DNA of 64,000 nucleotides from Comamonadaceae bacterium (GTDB lineage: Bacteria; Pseudomonadota; Gammaproteobacteria; Burkholderiales; Burkholderiaceae_C): positions 19,263 through 83,262 of the forward strand of contig CANFLU010000009.1 in the NCBI GenBank assembly GCA_947447975.1. Reading direction: 5' to 3'. This document shows, in pieces, positions 31,065-41,954 of this stretch. A model generated the notes under the pieces. It was not told the origin of the DNA. It was given only the letters and a program-made list of their open reading frames with translations, and ran no database searches. The position numbers were made by a program, and so were the translations under genes. How positions within the stretch are numbered: the first letter of the stretch is position 1; every line of letters begins with the position of its first letter.

Positions 31065-33692
31065 ATGGCAAAAAAATGGATTCTCCCGACCCTGGCGGCG
31101 GTGGCAGTTGCGGTAGGTATCGTGGCTTGTGGTGGGGGAGGCGGCAGTTCGCAGTCGGGGGATAGTGGTGGCGGTGGTCTTGGCTTGATACCCGACCCGA
31201 CTTTGGGCGGTGTAACCGCAATTGGTGCGCCACTAAGTGGTGCCACTATTACTTTGATTGACTCAAAGGGGCTAAGCTTCACAACTACGGCAGACGCGAA
31301 CGGGAAATATTCGTTTGCAAAGGCAGACGTTGCGGCGGCGACGCCCCCATTTTTGATCATAGCCACTGCCACTTTGGGTGACGCACAGATTAGTCACTAT
31401 GCGGTCGTGACGTCCAAGCAAGCAGATGGCTGGGCAAATATCACACCATTGACATCGGCGGTGGCTGCGCTTGCTTCTCCAACGACGATTCCGTCCTCAA
31501 TGACTAAGGAGCAATTAGCGGCTATCACCGCACAAAACGTGACTGATGCTGCCGCTAATGTGAAGTCCGTTATTGCACCCTTGTCCACCGCGCTGAATTT
31601 GCCCGCCAACTTTGATCCGCAGGCGGACAAGTCATTTGTTGCCAACCGCACGGGTGCTGATTTGCTGCTTGACCATCTTGGTGTAACGATTCGAAGTGGC
31701 GCAGTGACCATTGCGAACAAGATGACGGTGGTGTCAGATGCCAGTGGCGCAACCGCTAGTGTGACTATTTCCAAAGGCGCTGCGCCTACAGCCACCATCG
31801 CTGCCGACAAAACCGACACCTCTGGGCTTGACGCTTTGGCCAAGAAGATGGAAACTTGTTTCAAGGTACCATTTCCGAATCGGCTCACCGCCAAGCAGGT
31901 GAGTACCGCCACTTTGACAGCGGATTGTCAGGCGGTCGCTGCTACTGATTACCTACACAACGGCCAGCCCTTTATGAACCGCTGGGCCGGGGCCCTGAAC
32001 TCCGTTGACATGGATGGGGCAACATTCTCGGCACCTGTGGTTCGCCTGCGCCTTCAGGCGGCAGGTTCGGGCGCGCGTGAGCGAATCGCTATCAATTTCA
32101 ATTTTAAAGATAAAAACTTGATTGGATACACGCGTCCGGAGGTTGTAGAAAAACAAGATAACGGCTCTTGGATCTTGGTGGGTAATAAGCGAGCTTTTAA
32201 TTTTTATGCCGAAGCTGCGCTGACCTACTATGACGACGTGTCTAACCTTGGCTATAACAATACCAACTTTAGTCGGGTTGACTCGGGTCTGCGTTTGAGT
32301 GTGGACCCGCGGGCAGCCATTACGAGTGACGGTTCTGTAATTTACGCCGCCCTAGACATGAACCAATTTGGGGGCCTCAAGGATACGGTCGCTAACGGTG
32401 GTGCCTTTGCCACGTTGGCCAGTGGACTGGGCTCGAATGCAAAGGCCGTGGGCTGCGTGGTAGTGAAGGGACCTGGCGTTTTAGTCGGTTCGAAATGGCA
32501 AGGCTTTCATCCCAATGGCATATTGCTCAAGCGGCCCGATGCCTCCAAAGTACAGGACTACATGGCAATTGACGCTGTAGTGCCCAATGCGGCGCGATCG
32601 GCAATTGATGCGGCTGTGACGGCGGCTAATGGAAATTTTGGTGCTGGAAAGCCGATTCAATTTAGCTACTCCGGCGCAAACATTAACAGTGAAACGCCTG
32701 TATCAAGCGTCGCTCCGATTTCCAATAATTTATGTACTTATAACTTCGGTAATCGCGCCGGAACCAGTACCACCCTTACAGATACCGTAAATGCAACGGC
32801 ATGGGAGTCCACGCAAAGTAGCAGTACTTATGTGGTTGAACTGACGGCTCTTGGCGCCAGGAAAAATGTGTTGACGGGTGCTGCGGCCAATGATGCAACT
32901 ATCGCAGGCCGTGATGTCGCTTGGAACACAGGGCCACGATATGCCCGCGCCGCACCTTCGGCAGATCTTGCTAAGGCCTTCGATAACAACCCAGTCATTA
33001 CCTTTGAGGTATTTGATACCGACGGGCGCCTGCGCGCGGTGATGGCATCCCGCTACCTTGGCGATGTGCCGCCAGCCAACATGGCCAAAGAATACTTTGA
33101 CGCTAATCGCGTATCCAAGTTCGATTCAACGACGCTCAAACGCTATTTGAGCTTTGCAGATGGAACCACTACGGTGACAGCGAATCAGACCAAGGTCACC
33201 GCGCAATGGACCACCTCCGCTGATGCCTGGGGTGCCGACCGCATCATGATGTATTCTGAGATACAGCGAGCGGAGGTCGGATCGGGAACCGGTGGGACCA
33301 ACGGCATTGCAAACGTCTCGGGAACAAGCCCCAAGGTCAGTGGATTGTGGACTTCCGACATTGACTTGGCCACCTATTTGACTGCTATTGCGGGCAATAA
33401 TTTCTATTGGTGGAATTCAGGGTATGCAAAGGACACTGGAACAACTGCATGTACTGGAAATTTCCTTATCAGCACGACTGGTGTCAATGTTCCGAGAAAG
33501 ACTACAACGCTTACTGACAGCGTTATTGATAGTGCCTACTATGGTCTGGACCAGACTAGCTCGGCGTGCATCGCTGCAACTGGATCGACGAGCACCAAAG
33601 CCTATGTTTCGCGTGAATTGGGTACGCGCACTTACACCGACACGAACGTCAGGCTTTACGCCTATACCGCCAACAAGGCGATGCGACCTTGA
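31065..33692 (+). CDS. Large lipoprotein of unknown function
   Basis: The 875-residue product has a lipoprotein signal ending GIVAC, so C22 would be lipidated; a glycine/serine-rich tether (about 23-45) follows. Residues about 52-110 look like a carboxypeptidase-regulatory-type beta-sandwich (AIGAPLSGATITLIDSKG, then TADANGKYSF). The rest is Thr/Ala/Ser/Asn-rich, has no membrane segment and holds six further cysteines, enough for three disulfides. The start at 31065 has GGAG upstream; an ATG seven codons earlier is less likely. The gene stands alone, with its own AT-rich leader and a strong terminator. I recognise no catalytic domain; a surface-exposed binding or adhesion role is possible but unproved. 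Confidence 0.8.
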   Translation: MAKKWILPTLAAVAVAVGIVACGGGGGSSQSGDSGGGGLGLIPDPTLGGVTAIGAPLSGATITLIDSKGLSFTTTADANGKYSFAKADVAAATPPFLIIATATLGDAQISHYAVVTSKQADGWANITPLTSAVAALASPTTIPSSMTKEQLAAITAQNVTDAAANVKSVIAPLSTALNLPANFDPQADKSFVANRTGADLLLDHLGVTIRSGAVTIANKMTVVSDASGATASVTISKGAAPTATIAADKTDTSGLDALAKKMETCFKVPFPNRLTAKQVSTATLTADCQAVAATDYLHNGQPFMNRWAGALNSVDMDGATFSAPVVRLRLQAAGSGARERIAINFNFKDKNLIGYTRPEVVEKQDNGSWILVGNKRAFNFYAEAALTYYDDVSNLGYNNTNFSRVDSGLRLSVDPRAAITSDGSVIYAALDMNQFGGLKDTVANGGAFATLASGLGSNAKAVGCVVVKGPGVLVGSKWQGFHPNGILLKRPDASKVQDYMAIDAVVPNAARSAIDAAVTAANGNFGAGKPIQFSYSGANINSETPVSSVAPISNNLCTYNFGNRAGTSTTLTDTVNATAWESTQSSSTYVVELTALGARKNVLTGAAANDATIAGRDVAWNTGPRYARAAPSADLAKAFDNNPVITFEVFDTDGRLRAVMASRYLGDVPPANMAKEYFDANRVSKFDSTTLKRYLSFADGTTTVTANQTKVTAQWTTSADAWGADRIMMYSEIQRAEVGSGTGGTNGIANVSGTSPKVSGLWTSDIDLATYLTAIAGNNFYWWNSGYAKDTGTTACTGNFLISTTGVNVPRKTTTLTDSVIDSAYYGLDQTSSACIAATGSTSTKAYVSRELGTRTYTDTNVRLYAYTANKAMRP

Positions 33693-33710
33693 GATTGACG
33701 GTGCGAAGAA

Positions 33711-33736
33711 AGCCCCTCATTGCAGGGGCTTTTTTT
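33711..33736 (+). terminator. Intrinsic terminator after large lipoprotein gene
   Basis: Stem AGCCCCT/AGGGGCT with a 6-base loop, followed by six T, 18 bp after the lipoprotein stop codon. Confidence 0.9.
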
Positions 33737-33828
33737 GGCCTATCGCGGCCTACTTCCCAGCGCCAGTGGGGTCTGCCATGCATTTCTGCAGCAGGCCCTT
33801 CGCCTACCGTAACAGCGACGTTCCCAGC

Positions 33829-35580
33829 CTATTGCCCCATCCGCACCAGCCGCCCCGGCCTGGCCTCGGTAATTTCCCCCTCCCGCAGCACCGCCTGCCC
33901 GGCCACCCAAGTGCCTATATAGCCCCCCGCCTTTTGTAAAAAGCGTTTACCACCCGCAGGCAGGTCGCGCACCAGTTGGGGCATGCCTACGCTCAGGCGC
34001 GTGGGGTCTATCAGGTTGAAATCGGCGCGCAGGCCGGGCTGTATCAGGCCCCGGTCGTGCAGGCCCAGGTAGCGGGCGTTGCGTGCGCTCATCATCTCCA
34101 CCACTTGCGCCAGGGGTAGACGCTCTTTGGCGCGGCCCAGCACCCAGTGGCTGAGCATAAAGGTGGAGAAACTGGCGTCGCAAATCGTGCCCACATGCGC
34201 ACCGGCATCGCCTAGGCCGAACAGGGCGCGCGGGTGTTGCAGCATGATGTGCACCGCATCCAGCGAGCCCTGGTTGTAATTGAAGATGGGGAAGTAAATC
34301 AGCTGCGCGCCATCGCCTTCGCACAGGTAGTCGTACATGGCCTCCAGCGCTGTGGTGCCGCGCTGCTTGGCGCGCACCAAAAAGCTTTGCATCACATCGG
34401 GCTCATAGTCCAGGCGTGCATCCAGCGCAAACATGCGCCCGGCGATGAGCTCAATACGTGCGAGTAGCAAATCCACGAGCGGCGGTATGGGCGTTCCGTC
34501 GCCGGCCAGACGTTCGGACGTTTCGGACAGGATGCGCGCTTTGCGGGCCGGTTCGCGTAAGGCTTTAGCGCGCTCCGCCAAGGGCAGGGCGGCCACTTCT
34601 TTATAGCCAGGAAAACCCATAAACGGATGGAAACTCGCGTCCAGCCCGTTGATCACGCCAATACCCCGCGCAGCGGTTTGCAGGTACAGCGGCAGGCCTT
34701 GGGCCACGGCCGCTTCCACGCGCTGTTGGATGTGTAAATACTGCTCCCCGCCTGGGTCGCGTTGCAGCCAGGTCATGGACAGGGGGCGCCCGCTGGCCTG
34801 GGCCAGTTGCTCCACCAAATCAAACTCGGCGTCAAAGCCTTGGGGGCCTTGCATGAGGTCAAAGTCGCTGACTACTTGCACCACGCCATGGCCCAGCCCT
34901 TCGAAGGCTTGACCCAGACCGCGCAGTTCGGCGGCGCTGGCAATGGATGCGGGCGTGTCGTGCCCTTCAGCGGTGCGGTGGTTGTCCGAGCGGCCTGTGG
35001 AAAAGCCTGCCGCTCCGGCTTGCAAAGCGCTGCGCAAATGCGCGCGCATGGCGTCCACGTCGGCATCGGTTGCGGCCTCACGCGCTTCGGCGCGCGCGCC
35101 CATGACCAACATGCGCAGCGGGTCGTGCGGCACCATGGTCAAAAAATCCAGGCTGTGCGCCATGCCGTCTAGCGCGTCCATGTACTGGCTAAAACTCTCC
35201 CAGGAAAAGCGCACGCCTTCGCGTAGCGCCACGCCCGGGATGTCTTCTACGCCTTCCATCAGCTTGATCAGCCTATCTTCGCTGCCCGGTCGCAGCGGCG
35301 CAAAGCCGACGCCGCAATTGCCCATGAGCACCGTGGTCACGCCATGGTGGATGCTGGGACTAAAGGTTTCGTCCCAGGTGGCTTGGCCGTCGTAATGGGT
35401 GTGAATGTCGATAAAGCCCGGCGTCAGCCAGGCGCCTGCTGCGTCCAAGGTTTCGTGTGCGGCGCTGCGGATGCTGCCCACCTGCGCGATGCGCCCGTCC
35501 TGTATGCCTACATCGGCGACAAAGGGCTCACCGCCGCTGCCATCGACCACGGTGGCGCCACGGATCAGTAAGTCAAGCAT
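33829..35580 (-). CDS. D-aminoacylase-type amidohydrolase
   Basis: The 583-residue protein belongs to the amidohydrolase superfamily, in the group of N-acyl-D-amino-acid deacylases. It has the small beta-sandwich start LLIRGATVVDGSG, the metal-binding HxH at H60-T-H62 (GFIDIHTHYDGQ) and SIHHGVTTVLMGNCGVGFAP. It would hydrolyse an N-acyl bond of a D-amino acid or a related cyclic amide in the cytoplasm; the exact substrate is not predictable. The start at 35580 overlaps the stop of the upstream BASS transporter by 8 bp, so uptake and hydrolysis are probably coupled. The longer upstream frame is transporter overlap. Confidence 0.87.
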   Translation of the reverse strand: MLDLLIRGATVVDGSGGEPFVADVGIQDGRIAQVGSIRSAAHETLDAAGAWLTPGFIDIHTHYDGQATWDETFSPSIHHGVTTVLMGNCGVGFAPLRPGSEDRLIKLMEGVEDIPGVALREGVRFSWESFSQYMDALDGMAHSLDFLTMVPHDPLRMLVMGARAEAREAATDADVDAMRAHLRSALQAGAAGFSTGRSDNHRTAEGHDTPASIASAAELRGLGQAFEGLGHGVVQVVSDFDLMQGPQGFDAEFDLVEQLAQASGRPLSMTWLQRDPGGEQYLHIQQRVEAAVAQGLPLYLQTAARGIGVINGLDASFHPFMGFPGYKEVAALPLAERAKALREPARKARILSETSERLAGDGTPIPPLVDLLLARIELIAGRMFALDARLDYEPDVMQSFLVRAKQRGTTALEAMYDYLCEGDGAQLIYFPIFNYNQGSLDAVHIMLQHPRALFGLGDAGAHVGTICDASFSTFMLSHWVLGRAKERLPLAQVVEMMSARNARYLGLHDRGLIQPGLRADFNLIDPTRLSVGMPQLVRDLPAGGKRFLQKAGGYIGTWVAGQAVLREGEITEARPGRLVRMGQ

Positions 35581-36463
35581 GTTCGTTTCCTTGAGTTGCC
35601 ATGCGATCTGCGCGCCGCCATAGCAAAGCCAGTGACATGCCGCTGACGATATGCCAAATGCCCCACAGGCTGGCGATGATGACCATGCCCAAATCGGCGT
35701 TGAACTGCACCGCAATAATGCCCAGCGCCAACCCGGCGTTTTGCATGCCGCCTTCGATGGTGACTGCGCGCCGGTCTGCCGTGGCCAGGCCCATGGCGCC
35801 GCTGGTCAGCCAGCCCATGAGCAAGCCGCTGGCGTTGTGTGCCACCACCAGGCCCAGCGTGGGCAAAAGCCCCAGCGTCAGCAGTTGCCGCTCTTTGATC
35901 AGGCCCAGCACGATAAAGGCCAAGAGCGCTATCAGCGAAAAATTACCCAACGGTTTGCGGATGCGTGCGCTCAGGGCGGGCAGGCGCCGTGTCAGCGTCA
36001 GGCCCAGCGCCAGGGGTAGCGCCAGCAAGGCGAACAGGCTGACCCAAATGTCTGAAGGGTCGATGTTCAGGGTTTGCAGCCACCCGGCGGTGGCCGGGTT
36101 GGTGGACACCATCCAGCTAAAGTTAAATGGCGTGGCGAACAGCGCAATCAGGCTAGCCACGGCCGAGATACTGACCGATAGCGCCGTGTTGCCACGCCCG
36201 AAATGCGTCACCACATTGCTCAGGCTTCCGCCGGGGCAGGCCGCCACCAAAATCATGGCCGCTTCCACGTTGGGTGGTAAGTCCAGCACCAGGGTGGCGG
36301 CCCAGGTGGCTACGGGCAGCAAAATGAACTGCGGAATCAAACCGACGATCACCGCCTTAGGGCTGCGGGCCACACGCAAAAAATCATCGAGCTGTAATTC
36401 CAGTGCGACCGAAAACACCATGGTGGCCAGCACCAGGCTAAGAACTATTTGTTGCGTGGTCAT
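35573..36463 (-). CDS. Bile acid:sodium symporter (BASS) family transporter
   Basis: This 296-residue inner membrane protein has nine or ten hydrophobic segments and the BASS hallmarks ACPGGSLSNVVTHFGRGNTALSV (near residue 75) and IEGGMQNAGLALGI (near 240), which form the crossing helices around the substrate and sodium sites. Family members move organic acids such as bile acids, pantoate or pyruvate with sodium. It overlaps the amidohydrolase gene by 8 bp, so its cargo may be the substrate or product of that enzyme. It lies 53 bp after argH and may be read from the same promoter. Confidence 0.88.
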   Translation of the reverse strand: MTTQQIVLSLVLATMVFSVALELQLDDFLRVARSPKAVIVGLIPQFILLPVATWAATLVLDLPPNVEAAMILVAACPGGSLSNVVTHFGRGNTALSVSISAVASLIALFATPFNFSWMVSTNPATAGWLQTLNIDPSDIWVSLFALLALPLALGLTLTRRLPALSARIRKPLGNFSLIALLAFIVLGLIKERQLLTLGLLPTLGLVVAHNASGLLMGWLTSGAMGLATADRRAVTIEGGMQNAGLALGIIAVQFNADLGMVIIASLWGIWHIVSGMSLALLWRRADRMATQGNEHA

Positions 36464-36516
36464 CGGGCTTTCCTAAGTGGCGGGTTGACTTTGGCCGAGC
36501 GCCCGACGGTGTGTGC

Positions 36517-37965
36517 TTAGCCCAGGCGCTGGCGGTGCAGCGCGATCTCTTGCAGCACGCGCTCAGGCGCGGTGCCGCCGATGGTCTTGCGTGCGTCTAA
36601 GGAACCTTGCAGGCTCAGGCAGTCAAACACATCAGCCTCTATGGCGGCATGGAAACTTTGCAGCGTGGCCAGCGGCAGTTCGGACAAGTCTTTGCCTGCG
36701 CCTTGCGCGCTTTTGACGGCATGGGCTACCACTTCATGCGCGTCTCTAAAGGCCAGGCCTTTTTTGACCAGGTAGTCGGCCAGGTCGGTGGCGGTGGCGT
36801 AGCCACGTGCCGCCGCACTGCGCATGGCATCCGGGTTCACGGTCAGCCCGCCGGATAGCTTGCCGGTTTGCGGGTCAGGTTGGCCGCCTATCATTTCCGC
36901 AAAGATGCGCAGCGTATCGGTCAGCGTGTCCACGGTGTCAAACAGCGGCTCTTTGTCTTCCTGGTTGTCTTTGTTATAGGCCAGGGGCTGGCCTTTCATC
37001 AGAGTCAGCAAACCCATCAGGTGGCCGACCACGCGGCCGGTTTTGCCGCGCGCCAGCTCGGGCACGTCTGGGTTTTTCTTCTGCGGCATGATGGAGCTGC
37101 CGGTCGTAAAGCGGTCGGCCAGCCGGATAAAACCAAAGTTTTGGCTCATCCACAGCACCAGCTCTTCGCTCAGGCGGCTGATGTGCACCATACAAATACT
37201 GGAAGCAGCGGCAAACTCCATGGCAAAGTCGCGGTCGCTGACGGCGTCCAGGCTGTTGCGGCAGAGCTGGGGTACCCCTTGCGCATCCACCATGCCCAGG
37301 CTGCGCGCCACGCGCTCGCGGTCCAGCGGGTAGCTGGTGCCCGCCAGCGCGGCGCTGCCCAGGGGCAAGCGGTTGGTGCGGGCGCGCACTTCGCGCATGC
37401 GCTCGGCGTCGCGGGCAAACATTTCTACATAAGCAAGCAAATGGTGCGCAAAGCTCACCGGCTGCGCTACTTGCAAATGCGTAAATCCGGGCAAGATGGT
37501 TTGCGTGTGCTGCGCCACCACTTCCAGCAGGGCTTTTTGCAGGGCGGCTAGCAAGTCGGCTATCAAGTCCAACTCGTCGCGCAACCACAGGCGCACGTCG
37601 GTGGCCACCTGGTCATTGCGGCTGCGCCCGGTGTGCATGCGTTTGCCGGCATCGCCCACCAATTGCGTGAGCCGCGCCTCGATATTCAGATGTACATCCT
37701 CCAGGTCCAGCTTCCATTCGAAGGTGCCGGCCTCGATGTCCGCCATGATCTGCGCCATGCCACGCTCGATGTCCGCTAGGTCTTGCGCACTGATGATGCC
37801 CTGCGCCGCCAGCATGTCCGCATGCGCCAGACTGCCCCGGATGTCCGCCTGCCACAGCCGCTTGTCAAAGAAGACGCTAGAGGTATAGCGCTTGACCAAC
37901 TCGCTCATCGGTTCAGAAAACAGCGCCGACCAGGCCTGGGCTTTTTTATCGAGTTGGTTTGTCAT
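36517..37965 (-). CDS. argH: Argininosuccinate lyase
   Basis: ArgH splits argininosuccinate into arginine and fumarate, the last step of arginine synthesis. The 482 residues carry the superfamily signature [12 protein letters not shown], the [13 protein letters not shown] segment and the [15 protein letters not shown] region with conserved substrate contacts. Length is normal. It stands between ppc and the BASS transporter on the minus strand. ArgH is a homotetramer of the fumarase/aspartase superfamily. Identification is secure. Confidence 0.97.
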   Translation of the reverse strand: MTNQLDKKAQAWSALFSEPMSELVKRYTSSVFFDKRLWQADIRGSLAHADMLAAQGIISAQDLADIERGMAQIMADIEAGTFEWKLDLEDVHLNIEARLTQLVGDAGKRMHTGRSRNDQVATDVRLWLRDELDLIADLLAALQKALLEVVAQHTQTILPGFTHLQVAQPVSFAHHLLAYVEMFARDAERMREVRARTNRLPLGSAALAGTSYPLDRERVARSLGMVDAQGVPQLCRNSLDAVSDRDFAMEFAAASSICMVHISRLSEELVLWMSQNFGFIRLADRFTTGSSIMPQKKNPDVPELARGKTGRVVGHLMGLLTLMKGQPLAYNKDNQEDKEPLFDTVDTLTDTLRIFAEMIGGQPDPQTGKLSGGLTVNPDAMRSAAARGYATATDLADYLVKKGLAFRDAHEVVAHAVKSAQGAGKDLSELPLATLQSFHAAIEADVFDCLSLQGSLDARKTIGGTAPERVLQEIALHRQRLG

Positions 37966-38024
37966 GCGCAGATTTTATCGGGGGGCTGCGGCTTGCCGGT
38001 TTTGGGCTTTTGGCTGGCGCAAAC

Positions 38025-40856
38025 CTAGCCAGTATTGCGCAAGCCTGCTGCGATCCCGTTAATCGAGATGTGAATACCGCGCTGCACGCGCTCGTCGCTT
38101 TGGCCGGCGCGGTAGCGGCGTACCAGTTCGACTTGCAGGTGGTGTAGCGGGTCGATATAGGGGAAGCGGTGGTGTATGGAGCGTTGCAGACTGGGGTTGG
38201 TGGCCAGGCGGTGCTTGTGGCCGGTGATCAGGCTCAGGGCGTCGGCAGTGCGATGCCATTCCTGTTCGATAGCGCCAAAAATTTTGCGGCGCAGGCGCGC
38301 GTCGGCCACCAGCTCGCTATAGCGCGCAGCCAGGGCTAAATCGCTCTTGGCGATCACCATGTCCATGTTCGAGAGCAGGGTCTGAAAAAACGGCCATTGG
38401 CGCTGCATTCTTTGCAGTAGTGCGGTGCGCTCTTTGGCTTGGGCGGCGCTGTGGTCGCCGTCCGCGCCGTGGATAAAACTATGCACTGCGGAGCCAAAGC
38501 CATACCAGCCGGGCAGCGTCAGGCGGCACTGGCCCCAGCTAAAACCCCAAGGGATGGCGCGCAGGTCCTCAATCGCTTGCGTGGATTTGCGCGAGGCCGG
38601 ACGCGAGCCGATATTGAGTTCGGTGATTTCGCGCAGTGGCGTGGCGCTGAAAAAATAGTCGGCAAAGCCCGGTGTTTCATAGACCAGGGCGCGGTAGGCC
38701 GCCATGCTGTGCTTGGAGAGTTCGTGCGCGGCGGCTAAAAAGGTTTTGCTCGCCGGTTTGGTCGCTTGCAGCAGCGTGGCCTCCAGTGTGGCGGCGACCA
38801 GGGTTTCCAGGTTGCGCCGGCCGATCTCGGGGTTAGCGTATTTGGAGCCTATGACCTCGCCTTGTTCGGTCAGGCGTATTTGGCCGCGCACGGTGCCCGG
38901 CGGTTGCGCCAATATGGCTTGGTAACTAGGGCCGCCACCGCGCCCCACGGTGCCGCCGCGTCCGTGGAACATGCGCAGGCGCGTCGGGTGGCCGCTGGCA
39001 TTGAGTTCGTCGAACACGTCCACCAGTGCGATTTCCGCGCGGTACAACTCCCAATTGCTGGTGAAGATGCCGCCATCTTTATTGCTGTCGGAGTAGCCCA
39101 GCATGATGTCTTGCTCGCCGCCGCTGCGCTGAATGAGCGCGGCCACTCCCGGCAGCGCGTAAAAGTCGCGCATGATGGGCGCGGCATTGCGCAAGTCTTC
39201 GATGGTTTCAAACAAGGGCACCACGATCAGGTCGCACACCGCGTCCGCGTCCAACGTGCCGCGCAAGAGCCCCGCCTCTTTTTGCAGCAGTAAAACTTCC
39301 AGCAAATCGCTGACGCTTTCGGTGTGGCTGATGATGTAGTGGCGGATGGCCTCTTGGCCAAAGCGTTCGCGCATCACGCGTGCCATGGCAAAAATCGCTT
39401 GTTCGGCTTGGGTGTGCGCCGAGTAGCTTGCGCCTTGCACCTGCAGTGAGCGCGCATCTTGCAACAGCCCTAGCAGCAGGCCGCGTTTTTCGGCTTCGGG
39501 CAATGGGCTGTAATTGGGGTGGACCCGCGCCACGCGCAGCAGTTCGGCCACCACTTCTTCATGCTTGTCCGAGCTTTGACGCAAGTCCACCGTGGCCAGG
39601 TGAAAGCCAAATACTTCGGCAGCGCGAATCAAGGGTTGCAAGCGCTGCACGCTCAAGGCTCCGGCATGGTTGGCCCACAGCGATGCTTCGATAGTGCGTA
39701 AGTCCTGTACAAACGCTTCGGGTCGGGCATAGGGATTTTGCGGAGCGACGGCATGGCGCGTGGCCTCGGTGCCGGTCAGGTGCTGCAAAGTCGCGGCCAG
39801 GCGGGCATAGATGCCTATCAGGGCGCGGCGGTAGGGCTCGTCATGGCGGTGCGGGTTGTGGTCCGGACTGCGTTCGGCCAGGGCTTGCATGTCCGGGCTG
39901 CATTGGGTCAGGATGGACGAGAGCGATAACTCGCCGCCCAGAAAATGCACTTCGGTCAGGTAGTGGCGTAGCGCCACTTCGCTCTGGCGCCGCAGCGCAT
40001 AGTCCAGGGTTTGGGCGCTGACGTTGGGGTTGCCATCGCGGTCGCCGCCAATCCATTGGCCCATGCGCAAGTAAGTGTGCGGCACACGCTGGCCGAGCAT
40101 TTGTTCCATGCTGGCGTAGAGCTTGGGGATTTCGCGCAGAAAGGTGGTTTCGTAATAGCTCAGCGCGTTTTCGATTTCATCGGCCACGCTGAGTTTGCTG
40201 TAGCGCAATAGGCGGGTTTGCCAAAGTTGCATCACCCGGGCGCGCATCTGGGCTTCGTTGGCCGCCAGTTCACGCAAGGCCAGTGCGTCTGTGTGACCGC
40301 TGCCATCCGAGCCCAGGCGCTTGATGTCGTCGCGCGCGGCCAGCAATTGCGCGATGGCGCGTTCGGCATCCAAAATACTTTTGCGTTGCACCTCGGTCGG
40401 ATGCGCAGTGAGCACTGGCGAAATAAAGCTTTGCGCCAGACTCTGCGCCACGGCCTTGGCACCGATACCGCGTTCGCGCATGCGGGCTAGCGCCACTTCA
40501 AGGCTACCTTCTTGCACATCACCTGCGCGCTCGTGTACCGCGCGGCGGCGGATGTGGTGGCGGTCTTCGGCCAAGTTGGCCAGGTGGCTGAAATAGGTGA
40601 AGGCGCGGATGACGCTCACGGTCTGGGCAGCGCCCAGCCCTTTGAGCAATTTTTTCAGGGCTTTGTCGGCTGCATGGTCAGCGTCGCGCCTAAAGGCCAC
40701 CGACAGGCGGCGTACTTGCTCCACCAATTCAAAGGCCTGCACGCCGTCGTGCTCGCGGATGACGTCGCCCAAAATGCGGCCAAGCAGGCGGATGTCTTCG
40801 CGTAGCGGGCGCTCAATGTCTTTGCGCGGGTTTGCGGTAGTGGCTTTGGTCGGCAT
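38025..40856 (-). CDS. ppc: Phosphoenolpyruvate carboxylase
   Basis: Ppc carboxylates PEP to oxaloacetate with bicarbonate and refills the TCA cycle. The 943-residue protein shows the catalytic histidine motif [12 protein letters not shown], the [10 protein letters not shown] segment, the glycine-rich loop [15 protein letters not shown] and the C-terminal end [12 protein letters not shown], so both ends are complete. Length fits the bacterial family (about 880-970). It diverges from hemC across a 186-bp gap and lies 59 bp upstream of argH. Confidence 0.97.
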   Translation of the reverse strand: MPTKATTANPRKDIERPLREDIRLLGRILGDVIREHDGVQAFELVEQVRRLSVAFRRDADHAADKALKKLLKGLGAAQTVSVIRAFTYFSHLANLAEDRHHIRRRAVHERAGDVQEGSLEVALARMRERGIGAKAVAQSLAQSFISPVLTAHPTEVQRKSILDAERAIAQLLAARDDIKRLGSDGSGHTDALALRELAANEAQMRARVMQLWQTRLLRYSKLSVADEIENALSYYETTFLREIPKLYASMEQMLGQRVPHTYLRMGQWIGGDRDGNPNVSAQTLDYALRRQSEVALRHYLTEVHFLGGELSLSSILTQCSPDMQALAERSPDHNPHRHDEPYRRALIGIYARLAATLQHLTGTEATRHAVAPQNPYARPEAFVQDLRTIEASLWANHAGALSVQRLQPLIRAAEVFGFHLATVDLRQSSDKHEEVVAELLRVARVHPNYSPLPEAEKRGLLLGLLQDARSLQVQGASYSAHTQAEQAIFAMARVMRERFGQEAIRHYIISHTESVSDLLEVLLLQKEAGLLRGTLDADAVCDLIVVPLFETIEDLRNAAPIMRDFYALPGVAALIQRSGGEQDIMLGYSDSNKDGGIFTSNWELYRAEIALVDVFDELNASGHPTRLRMFHGRGGTVGRGGGPSYQAILAQPPGTVRGQIRLTEQGEVIGSKYANPEIGRRNLETLVAATLEATLLQATKPASKTFLAAAHELSKHSMAAYRALVYETPGFADYFFSATPLREITELNIGSRPASRKSTQAIEDLRAIPWGFSWGQCRLTLPGWYGFGSAVHSFIHGADGDHSAAQAKERTALLQRMQRQWPFFQTLLSNMDMVIAKSDLALAARYSELVADARLRRKIFGAIEQEWHRTADALSLITGHKHRLATNPSLQRSIHHRFPYIDPLHHLQVELVRRYRAGQSDERVQRGIHISINGIAAGLRNTG

Positions 40857-41042
40857 GCGGATTTATTGGTAGTCAAGGTGCAGGGCGGGGCGGTTCATGG
40901 CGCAGGCTTGGCCATGGCGGGTGGCTTGTGCTCTTGCCGGACTGGCTTAGCAGGCGCAATTTGCGCAAGAAGCTGGCCACAGCCCATGCTAGCATCCGAC
41001 GTGGCGTTTGCCGCATACATTGTTTACCAATAGGTTACGACT

Positions 41043-41954
41043 TTGCACCACTTCACTATTGCCACCCGCGAGAGCCGACTAGCCCTGTGGCAGGCCGAAC
41101 ACGTACAAGCGCTTTTGCAAGCCCAAGGTCACCAGGTTAGCCTCTTGGGTATGACGACCAAGGGCGACCAAATTTTGGACCGGTCTTTAAGCAAGGTGGG
41201 TGGCAAAGGTTTGTTTGTCAAGGAACTAGAAACCGCGCTGGAAGAGGGGCGCGCCGATTTGGCAGTGCATTCGCTCAAAGACGTGCCTATGGAACTACCG
41301 CCCGGTTTCGCCTTAGCTTGTGTCATGGAACGCGAAGACCCGCGCGATGCCTGGGTCTCCAACTCCTACCCCACGATGGAGGCTTTGCCACAAGGCGCAG
41401 TGGTCGGCACCTCCAGCTTGCGCCGCGTGGCCCTGCTGCGCGCTATACGCCCAGACCTGAAAATTGAAGCCTTGCGCGGTAATTTGGACACCCGCTTGCG
41501 CAAGTTAGACGAAGGCTTGTACGACGGCATCATCCTGGCGGCCGCTGGCCTCAAGCGCCTGGGGTTGGCCTCGCGTATCGCCCAAGTGTTTGAACCAGCC
41601 TATATGTTGCCCGCTGCCGGCCAGGGCGCTTTGGGAATTGAAATTCCCATGGACCGCGAGGATGTGGCACAGGCCTTATCGCACCTGCTTCACATGCCTA
41701 CGTTTTTGGCCGTTTCTGCAGAACGCATGGTCAGCCGCTTGATGGGGGGTAGTTGTTCTATGCCCTTGGCTGCGCATGCCACATTTACCGGCGACAGCCT
41801 GCAATTGCATGCTGCATGGGGTGACCCCGAGGGCCTACAGCCCCTGGTGCAAGTCAACGGCCAGGCGGCTGTGCAGACCCTGGCCGAGGCCGAAGCGCTG
41901 GGCGCACAAGTGGCCCAGGCGCTGCAATCCGGTGTGGCCAAGCACGCGCACTGA
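41043..41954 (+). CDS. hemC: Hydroxymethylbilane synthase
   Basis: HemC joins four porphobilinogens into hydroxymethylbilane for heme synthesis. The 303 residues have the start [17 protein letters not shown], the [10 protein letters not shown] segment with the catalytic aspartate region and the dipyrromethane cofactor cysteine C238 (GGSCSMPL). The start is a TTG at 41043 with AGG nearby; no ATG lies at the proper place. Its stop overlaps the hemD start (TGATG), and the hem genes C-D-X-Y form one operon. Confidence 0.96.
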   Translation: MHHFTIATRESRLALWQAEHVQALLQAQGHQVSLLGMTTKGDQILDRSLSKVGGKGLFVKELETALEEGRADLAVHSLKDVPMELPPGFALACVMEREDPRDAWVSNSYPTMEALPQGAVVGTSSLRRVALLRAIRPDLKIEALRGNLDTRLRKLDEGLYDGIILAAAGLKRLGLASRIAQVFEPAYMLPAAGQGALGIEIPMDREDVAQALSHLLHMPTFLAVSAERMVSRLMGGSCSMPLAAHATFTGDSLQLHAAWGDPEGLQPLVQVNGQAAVQTLAEAEALGAQVAQALQSGVAKHAH

